From Enhygromyxa salina (GTDB taxonomy: Bacteria > Myxococcota_A > Polyangia > Nannocystales > Nannocystaceae), in the NCBI RefSeq assembly GCF_000737335.2, contig NZ_JMCC02000002.1:1-64000 (forward strand): DNA of 64,000 nucleotides, in the 5' to 3' direction. A program made the translations under genes and the position numbers. Positions 58,917 through 64,000 of the stretch are shown one piece after another. Within the stretch, counting starts at the first letter, position 1. Every line of letters begins with the position of its first letter. The notes beneath the pieces were generated by a model that was not told the origin of the DNA, ran no database searches, and was given only the letters and a program-made list of their open reading frames with translations.

Positions 58917-60104
58917 ATGCGAGGGACCTGGCTTGACAGCGTGGTACGGCGCAATCGCGTGATCTTCGCGATGTTCGTGGGTGCCATTTTATCCATACAG
59001 TCGATCTCCACGGCTGCGCCCGGCGAATCACCAGATTCCGATCCAAAGACCGAGTCAGAATCATCACAGTTGTCATCCAATGTCGCGTCATCGTTATATG
59101 TCCGTTCGGACAGTGATGGCACCACGGTCGTCGCCCCGCGGGTGCGCTTTCGCCAGGACTTTGGCCGGACCGGGATCGACTTCACCCACACCGCCGACGT
59201 GTGGACCAGCGCTTCGGTCGACATTCGCACGGCGGCGTCGGCTTCGGTGACCGAGGTTCGCAACGAGCTTGGCGTTGCGGTTGATCACGAGCGGGGCGCG
59301 TGGACCTTCGCGGGCGCGTATCGGTTCTCGCGCGAGTCCGACTACCTTGCCCACGGCCCGAGCCTGAGTGCCGCGTGGGAGGGGCTGGCCCGCAATGTAC
59401 GGCTCGAGGGCCGCGCGTCGCTGAGCGACGATCGGGTTGGTCGCGCGGGGGATCCGGGCTTTGTCCGCCCGCTCCGCAGCGTCGCGCTGTGGCTGGGTTA
59501 CACGCAGGTGCTGGGTCGTGGCACGCTGATACAGATCGCGGCCGAGCAGCGCGCAAGCGTGGGCTATCACGCGAGCCCGTATCGCTGGGTTGGGCTTGGG
59601 GGGCCGGTGACCTGCGCCGGTCAAGCCCCGCTGTGTGTGCCCGAGGTGGTACCGGGTCGGCGCATTCGCTACGCCGTGGCCGCGCGCGCCCGGCAGTCGC
59701 TGGCCCGGTGGGTGTCGCTGGGTGTCGACTATCGCTACTATATTGACACTTGGCGACTGCAGTCGCACACGCTCACCGGTAATCTGCGGTTTGTCCCGCG
59801 CGCGGGGGTGTTGCTCGATCTCGACTATCGCGCGTACCTTCAAGGGAAGGCGTGGTTCTATCAATCATCCTATTCGGCGGATCCTCCAACCGGGTTCGTG
59901 ACCCGTGATCGCGAGCTGTCGCCCATGTTCGATCACGAGGTCGCAGCGCTGGCTCGCTGGACCCACATGTTCCCCAAGCGGCGGGTCGAGCTTGGCGTTG
60001 GCCTGCGCGCCGCGGCGATTGTGTACGGCTATCACGACTTCCCCGGGCTCGACCGGGTCCTTGCTGGGGAAGGCACCCTCAACCTACAGATCAACATCCA
60101 CTGA
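58917..60104 (+). CDS. DUF3570 outer-membrane-like protein
   Basis: A 395-residue exported protein. The signal segment is VIFAMFVGAILSIQSISTAA. The mature part is a repeated amphipathic-strand pattern (VVAPRVRFRQDFGRTGIDFT, AGAYRFSRESDYLAHGPSLS, VSLGVDYRYYIDTWRLQSHT, YRAYLQGKAWFYQSSYS) ending in LNLQINIH, typical of a barrel with aromatic girdles. ADVWTSASVDIRTAASAS and Y-Y-I-D-T-W match DUF3570. It is divergent from the DUF2271/4266 genes and precedes the thioredoxin gene by 15 nt. A ribosome site GAGG is four bases before the ATG. Confidence 0.8.
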   Translation: MRGTWLDSVVRRNRVIFAMFVGAILSIQSISTAAPGESPDSDPKTESESSQLSSNVASSLYVRSDSDGTTVVAPRVRFRQDFGRTGIDFTHTADVWTSASVDIRTAASASVTEVRNELGVAVDHERGAWTFAGAYRFSRESDYLAHGPSLSAAWEGLARNVRLEGRASLSDDRVGRAGDPGFVRPLRSVALWLGYTQVLGRGTLIQIAAEQRASVGYHASPYRWVGLGGPVTCAGQAPLCVPEVVPGRRIRYAVAARARQSLARWVSLGVDYRYYIDTWRLQSHTLTGNLRFVPRAGVLLDLDYRAYLQGKAWFYQSSYSADPPTGFVTRDRELSPMFDHEVAALARWTHMFPKRRVELGVGLRAAAIVYGYHDFPGLDRVLAGEGTLNLQINIH

Positions 60105-60119
60105 CGTCTAGGAGTTCCC

Positions 60120-60662
60120 ATGATGAAAGCTCGCCACCCACATCTCTCGCTCTCCCTGCTCGTCTGCCTTGCGCTCGCGCCTGTTGGTTGTGAACGACCG
60201 CGCGCCGCGACGTCGAGCCCTGCCATGTCCACAGGCCAAGCTGCGCCAGCGCTCGCCGGCTTCGACGTCAACGGGCAACCCGTCGATCTGGCCGCGTTGG
60301 CCGGCAAGATGGTGATTATCGACTTCTGGGCCTCGTGGTGCGAGCCGTGTCAGGAGGCGATGCCTGGCCTCGATGAGCTGGCGGGGGACTACGCGGATCG
60401 GCTCGTCGTCATTGGTGTGTCCGTGGACGAGGATCCCGAGCAGGCTCGCGCGTTCGTGCAGCGCGTTGGCGTTGGGTTTCCGATCATCCACGACAGCGAT
60501 CACTCGATCGCCGCCCGCTGGGCGCCGCCGAAGATGCCAACCACCTTCGTTGTCGATCCGGCCGGGGTGATCGTCGACGTTCACGACGGCTACGACGCCG
60601 CGACGCTCACGGAGCTCCGCGCCCGGGTTGCAGCGGGCTCAGGTCCCGTCCCAGCCCATTGA
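60120..60662 (+). CDS. TlpA-like thioredoxin lipoprotein
   Basis: A 180-residue protein with TAGGAG six bases before the ATG. The signal segment LSLSLLVCLALAPVGC has a lipobox (P-V-G-C). The thioredoxin fold shows APALAGFDVNGQPVDLAALA, active site F-W-A-S-W-C-E-P-C-Q, VVIGVSVDEDPEQARAF and the cis-Pro M-P-T-T-F-V-V-D. Such TlpA/ResA-type proteins reduce disulfides in periplasmic partners, for instance apocytochrome c CxxCH motifs. The heme-motif proteins encoded across the divergent promoter would be suitable clients. It overlaps the convergent sulfotransferase gene by 24 nt. Confidence 0.93.
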   Translation: MMKARHPHLSLSLLVCLALAPVGCERPRAATSSPAMSTGQAAPALAGFDVNGQPVDLAALAGKMVIIDFWASWCEPCQEAMPGLDELAGDYADRLVVIGVSVDEDPEQARAFVQRVGVGFPIIHDSDHSIAARWAPPKMPTTFVVDPAGVIVDVHDGYDAATLTELRARVAAGSGPVPAH

Positions 60663-61553
60663 GCCCGGCGGCAGGCCGCCCTCGGAGCCCGGGCCAAGCT
60701 CGGCTTGGGCACCCGCGTCAGCCCCATCTTTACTCGCCGCGGCCCGTCGCTGGCGACGCGCGACCTGATCTGCCTGCACGGCCTGCTGCGCCGCTTGGAT
60801 CCGCGGCACCAGCTTTTGATTGGCCTCGTTGAGCTTGCGGATGAAGCTGTGCTCGAGCCCCTTGCTCTCGTGGATTGTGTTGTACAGCTCGTCAAACAGG
60901 TCCGCGAACTCGGGCTCGATGCTGTCGGAGGTTGGCCGGGTCTGGGTTCGGTTGCGCGGCTCGACGGCGGCCACGGCCTTGTCGGCGTCGATCTCGGGAT
61001 CGCCGATCCACGCCAGGGTCTTGCGGATCACCGCTTCGGGATCCGAGAGCAAGCCGTCGTAGCTTTGGACGTGAACTGGGAACCGACGGATCGCAATGTC
61101 GCGGACCAACGCGAAATTCTCACTCCACCACTCGAGCACCGGAGAGAAGCGCACCGGGTCGGGCGAGTTGGGGGCCCGCTCGCGCCGGGACTGGTCCTCC
61201 ATGTTGTACAGGCGCGTCAGCGAGCTCTCGTACTCCCGCCACTCGCGGACCGTGGCGACGACCTTGCTGATATACGCGCGATCGCTGCGGACCAGCCCGG
61301 GGATGAACACCTTGACCACGTGGCGGGTGACCTGCTCCGGGAAGAAATACGCGCCCGTGCGCGGGTGCGGGTTGGTCCGCCAGTAGATGCCCTGACGCAG
61401 CAGCGACTCGTAGAAGCCCGAGGGGTTGGCGTCGCGGATCGTCTCGCCCCAGTTGGCGGGGAACGCCTCGCCGAAGGGCGGGAACCCGGCCGCGATCAGG
61501 ATCTGCATCCACATCGAGGTGCCGGAGCGCTTGGTGCCAGTGATGATGATCAT
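60639..61553 (-). CDS. Sulfotransferase-family protein
   Basis: A 304-residue protein beginning MIIITGTKRSGTSMWMQILI, the PAPS 5'-phosphosulfate loop (G-x-x-R-S-G-T-S). DANPSGFYESLL and KVFIPGLVRSDRAYISKVVA-TVREWREYESSL fill the core, with R-S-D-R and R-E-W-R at the 3'-phosphate region; PVHVQSYDGLLSDPEAVIRK-TLAWIG closes the domain. The C-terminal 60 residues are helical and Gln/Ala-rich, then low-complexity Gly/Glu. Target (glycan, lipid or peptide) is unknown. ATG 61553 is in the normal place; a terminator of the upstream gene lies just before it. Confidence 0.84.
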   Translation of the reverse strand: MIIITGTKRSGTSMWMQILIAAGFPPFGEAFPANWGETIRDANPSGFYESLLRQGIYWRTNPHPRTGAYFFPEQVTRHVVKVFIPGLVRSDRAYISKVVATVREWREYESSLTRLYNMEDQSRRERAPNSPDPVRFSPVLEWWSENFALVRDIAIRRFPVHVQSYDGLLSDPEAVIRKTLAWIGDPEIDADKAVAAVEPRNRTQTRPTSDSIEPEFADLFDELYNTIHESKGLEHSFIRKLNEANQKLVPRIQAAQQAVQADQVARRQRRAAASKDGADAGAQAELGPGSEGGLPPGSMGWDGT

Positions 61554-61593
61554 GAAGCGAGGACCGGCGCGACGTCCGGTGCGAGGGGAGGGT

Positions 61594-61633
61594 ACCCAAA
61601 AAAACAGCCGCCCGGCGCGAGGCCGAGCGGCTG
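61594..61633 (-). terminator. Intrinsic terminator (minus strand)
   Basis: On the minus strand CAGCCGCTCGGC (61633-61622) pairs with GCCGGGCGGCTG (61616-61605), with one mismatch, around a 5-nt loop and is followed by TTTTTTT (61604-61598). It ends transcription of the hypothetical gene at 61667 before the sulfotransferase start. Confidence 0.88.
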
Positions 61634-61666
61634 TGTTGGTCCGGTGCTGGTCTGTAGCCTGTAAAC

Positions 61667-62170
61667 TCAGGAGCGGGCGAGCTGCGGAACCGAGCTCGCG
61701 GGGGCGCCATGCATTGTGTGCATCAGCGGCGGGCCGCCGATCCGGGCGACGAAGGTTCGCGCTCCAATGATGATGCGGATGCGGGCCCCGTAGGGTAGGG
61801 GTAGGCGGGCGCCGCCCACTTGGCGGTCCTCGAGGGCGGGGTCGACCAGCATGTGGGCGACGGTCATGCGGCTGACGCCGATGCGCAGCTCGCCCACCAT
61901 GCCGGGCAGGACCCGCAAGATCGGCCGGCCGGTCGCGTCGATCTCGAGCAGCGCGAAGTCCTCGCGGCCGCCCAGGATCTCTGGCGGCGTGGTCTTGGGG
62001 TCGAGCACGAACCGGCTCGCGCGGTTCTGGCCGCCCAGAACGCGAAAGAGCCAGCCACTTCGCTCACGAAGCTTGGCTGGCTCTGGGGTTGCAGGGGCCC
62101 CGTCGATCAGTTCGACGATCTCCACCGGAGGGAGGGGGATTCGCCCTTGCGGTTGTGCGCGTCGTCCCAC
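61667..62170 (-). CDS. Hypothetical protein
   Basis: From GTG 62170, 167 residues: VGRRAQPQGRIPLPPVEIVE, then LIDGAP, GWLFRVLGGQNRASRFVLDP, EDFALLEIDATGRPILRVLP, GELRIGVSRMTVAHMLVDPA and LPLPYGARIRIIIGARTFVA. The second half is strand-rich and might be FHA- or PilZ-like, but no diagnostic motif is present. The frame stays open to 62254, where an ATG would overlap the divergent pirin gene by 2 nt; the start is therefore uncertain. A good intrinsic terminator follows the gene, which supports real expression. Confidence 0.55.
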   Translation of the reverse strand: MGRRAQPQGRIPLPPVEIVELIDGAPATPEPAKLRERSGWLFRVLGGQNRASRFVLDPKTTPPEILGGREDFALLEIDATGRPILRVLPGMVGELRIGVSRMTVAHMLVDPALEDRQVGGARLPLPYGARIRIIIGARTFVARIGGPPLMHTMHGAPASSVPQLARS

Positions 62171-62252
62171 GTGCCGGCCCAAGACGCACGAGAGAAAATT
62201 TTGTTCCCACGCGCGAGATGCGGACACCCGGAGTGCTCTATCGTGGGGCTGC

Positions 62253-63119
62253 ATGCGACGTCGGGAGATCCTCGAAGGCGCGCTGGCGCTTGGTGCGATT
62301 GGGCCTGTCAGCCAGGCGATCGGGTGTGTGCAGCCGCCCAGCGGTGCCGCGGGCCAGCAGCAGGCCGCCGCTGCGGGTGCTCGGGCGCCGGCGCGGGTGC
62401 TGCAGCGGATCGTCGCACATCCCGCGATCGACGGGGCCGGCGCGACCGTGCAGCGGGTGTTTCCCGGGCCGGATCTGCGGCACCTCGATCCCTTCGTCGT
62501 GCTCGATGACTTCGACGTGCGCCGACCCGCCGGCTTTCCTGATCATCCGCACCGTGGGTTCGAGGCGTTCACCTACATGATCGAGGGCGCGTTTCACCAC
62601 CGCGACTCGATGGGCAACGACTCGGTGATTGGGCCGGGCGGGACCCAGCGGTTCTCGAGCGGTAGCGGAGCGCGGCATTCGGAGATGCCCGGCACCGATG
62701 GGGCCAACCGTGGGCTGCAGCTGTGGGTGAACCTCCCACGGCGGCTCAAGCAGATGGCGCCGAGCTACGCGGGCATCGCTGGGGCGGATATGCCTGTGTT
62801 CAACGGGGAGGGGCATGTGTTGCGGGAGGTGGTGGGGCCACGCTCGCCTGTGGTGCTGCAGACGGAGGTGGAGTACTTCGACCTCGAGCTGTTCGCGGAC
62901 GCGAGCTTCGAGCATGAGGTGTTGGTGGGGCGTAATGCGTTGATTTATGTGCTCGAGGGGGAGGTCTCGCTGCTGGGTGAGCGGGTTGGTGCGGGGGAGG
63001 CGGTGTTGCCTACTTCGGGGGTGGTGACGATTGGTGGTGTGCGGCGTAGTCGTGTGCTGTGGTTGTCTGGCAAGCCGCATGGGGAGCCGATCAACCAGCG
63101 CGGGCCGTATGTAGATTAG
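62253..63119 (+). CDS. Pirin-family cupin protein, Tat/lipoprotein-like N-terminus
   Basis: A 288-residue pirin. The N-terminus MRRREILEGALALGAIGPVS has a twin-Arg-like R-R-R-E-I-L and a Cys (A-I-G-C) that could be a lipobox, so unlike most pirins it looks exported. Cupin 1 has FPDHPHRGFEAFTYMIEGAF, with the metal ligands H-P-H and, later, G-A-R-H-S-E-M-P. NRGLQLWVNLPRRLKQMAPS and QTEVEYFDLELFADASFEHE-VLVGRNALIYVLEG complete the bicupin. Intact H-x-H and H-x-E ligands indicate a metal-binding protein with possible quercetinase or regulator activity. Export is inferred from the N-terminus only. Confidence 0.86.
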   Translation: MRRREILEGALALGAIGPVSQAIGCVQPPSGAAGQQQAAAAGARAPARVLQRIVAHPAIDGAGATVQRVFPGPDLRHLDPFVVLDDFDVRRPAGFPDHPHRGFEAFTYMIEGAFHHRDSMGNDSVIGPGGTQRFSSGSGARHSEMPGTDGANRGLQLWVNLPRRLKQMAPSYAGIAGADMPVFNGEGHVLREVVGPRSPVVLQTEVEYFDLELFADASFEHEVLVGRNALIYVLEGEVSLLGERVGAGEAVLPTSGVVTIGGVRRSRVLWLSGKPHGEPINQRGPYVD

Positions 63120-63257
63120 GACGTGCGTGGCAAACCGTGGGGAGCTGGGGCAGGCCTCGCACGTGTGTCAGCGGGGGCAGAGGGCTTTTCAGACTCGCGG
63201 GACCACCTACAGGGATAGCAGCGCCGCATGACGCTGGCGGGTGTCGAGCATTCGCCG

Positions 63258-63740
63258 TCAGTCACAGAGCGGACTGTCGCCGCAGAGAACCGGGTCGCCG
63301 CTGACCGTCATCGCGCACAGGCAGGCGCACTCCGGCGGGACATCACCTTCTGTCGCGCACTCCGTCCATCCCTGCGGGGTCGCGCAGTCGTAGGGGTAGA
63401 TCATGAACTCCAGCTGACCTACTTCGGTGCGGTAGTAGGCGTGGGGCTCGGAGGCCTGGCCGACCGGCTGTCCTTCGAGCGCGAAGCAGCGTCCGCTGCC
63501 GGCACTGGTCGTACACGCGTTGGCGTCGATCGCCAGGGTGTCGTGCCAGCGGCATCCGAGCGCCTCGCAGCTCGTGACATCCGGCTCGGCGAGACACGCC
63601 TCGGCGGTTGGCCCCGGGTCTCCACTCTCCGTACTCTCCCCGCTCTCGGCCTCGGGTTCGTTGTCGCAGGCACTCATGATCACGAGCGCGGTTGCGATGA
63701 GCATCACACGTGGGTAGCGATGTCGATGTTGCATGGTCAT
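63258..63740 (-). CDS. Small Cys-rich lipoprotein
   Basis: A 160-residue protein from ATG 63740 (MTMQHRHRYPRVMLIATALV, lipobox I-M-S-A-C). An acidic linker (EPEAESGESTESGDPGP) is followed by C-L-A-E-P-D-V-T-S-C, C-E-A-L-G-C-R-W-H, C-T-T-S-A-G-S-G-R-C-F and a C-terminal C-A-C-L-C-A segment. The spacing recalls small disulfide-rich surface domains of myxobacteria. Start ATG overlaps the TGA of the next gene upstream (ATGA). ATG 63734 is an alternative. Confidence 0.72.
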   Translation of the reverse strand: MTMQHRHRYPRVMLIATALVIMSACDNEPEAESGESTESGDPGPTAEACLAEPDVTSCEALGCRWHDTLAIDANACTTSAGSGRCFALEGQPVGQASEPHAYYRTEVGQLEFMIYPYDCATPQGWTECATEGDVPPECACLCAMTVSGDPVLCGDSPLCD

Positions 63741-64000
63741 GTGGTTACATCCTCTCGACGTCGTCGAGGCCCTCGGCTGGCTCTCGGTCCTCCACCGTGG
63801 GCGGATGAGGGAGATGTAACTTTGACGTTGTAGGGGTTGCTCATCGAAGCCCAACCGTGCCAGACCGTCGCTGGAACGCAACCCACTTGGTCTGCGAATC
63901 GCCGGAAAATGGTATCCAACTCATCGAGTGGTCCGTCGATCAGTCGCTCGAGGGCTCGTCGGGCCTCGTCGAGAAGCCCTCCCAGGCGGCCCCCTCCAAG
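63737..64000 (-). CDS. Partial gene running off the right edge
   Basis: Eighty-seven residues with no stop back to the window end: LGGLLDEARRALERLIDGPL-DELDTIFRRFADQVGCVPAT, then VWHGWASMSNPY and a basic Ser/Arg/Pro-rich tail ending REDVTT. The first half looks like an amphipathic helix. The TGA overlaps the ATG of the Cys-rich lipoprotein (ATGA), as at many real junctions here, which is the main support. No family is recognisable from the fragment. Confidence 0.5.
   Translation of the reverse strand, partial: LGGGRLGGLLDEARRALERLIDGPLDELDTIFRRFADQVGCVPATVWHGWASMSNPYNVKVTSPSSAHGGGPRASRGPRRRREDVTT

Noticed and set aside
63120..63257. Weak inverted repeat ACGTGCG/CGCACGT near 63120-63163 after the pirin gene
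   Set aside because: Seven-base arms with a long loop and no T run; chance in GC-rich DNA.

Overview
The window is very GC-rich chromosomal DNA that reads like a myxobacterium, most plausibly of the Nannocystis/Plesiocystis/Enhygromyxa side of the Myxococcota. The reasons are compositional and architectural: Ser/Thr kinases fused to WD40 or TPR arrays, cysteine-rich lipoproteins with Gly-Asp or acidic linkers, several ECF sigma genes, dense packing with GTGA/ATGA start-stop overlaps, and eroded paralogues of signalling genes. The taxonomy is inferred from style; there is no rRNA or tRNA gene in the window to confirm it.

Layout. 1-8.4 kb: surface-polysaccharide locus with a flippase (partial), a GT4 glycosyltransferase, an O-antigen ligase/polymerase and a translationally coupled Cys-rich lipoprotein on the minus strand, and divergently a PLP sugar aminotransferase, a membrane NDP-sugar 4,6-dehydratase and a GNAT acetyltransferase (a bacillosamine/pseudaminic-type amino-sugar route). 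8.4-12.9 kb: pheS-pheT, an amphi-Trp protein and a truncated kinase relic. 12.9-17.4 kb: a decayed class III cyclase, a P-loop ATPase/TPR pair and a frameshifted UPF0158 gene. 17.4-21.7 kb: GNAT, ATP-grasp ligase, methyltransferase and a GNAT-deacetylase fusion. 21.8-28.7 kb: lipoproteins, a radical SAM protein, a soluble histidine kinase and a TonB-like protein. 28.8-39.9 kb: a giant kinase-TIR-like-nSTAND-WD40 protein, a lower-GC accessory patch with an eroded DUF4238 gene, a kinase-TPR protein, an XRE regulator and an ECF sigma factor. 40.3-45.1 kb: two paralogous polytopic membrane proteins beside another ECF sigma gene.

45.4-55.5 kb is the most striking region: a candidate ribosomally made peptide (RiPP or bacteriocin-like) cluster. 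A 53-residue precursor with a double-glycine-type leader sits in a divergent promoter region with a perfect 13-bp inverted repeat and is followed by an intrinsic terminator. On one side lie an HlyD protein, a C39-peptidase ABC exporter, a second HlyD-like lipoprotein, a 2OG-Fe(II) oxygenase and a hydrolase lipoprotein in an overlapping operon. On the other lie an unknown HDxxH protein, a SelO-like pseudokinase-fold protein and a GNAT acyltransferase. The SelO-like enzyme as a possible peptide-tailoring catalyst is the best candidate here for an undescribed system.

55.5-64 kb: an ECF sigma factor, then a DUF2271/DUF4266/DUF3570/TlpA-thioredoxin group with two c-heme-like motifs (an envelope redox system, without an ApbE gene in the window), a sulfotransferase, a pirin and small lipoproteins. 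All functional statements come from motif reading; no database search was possible.
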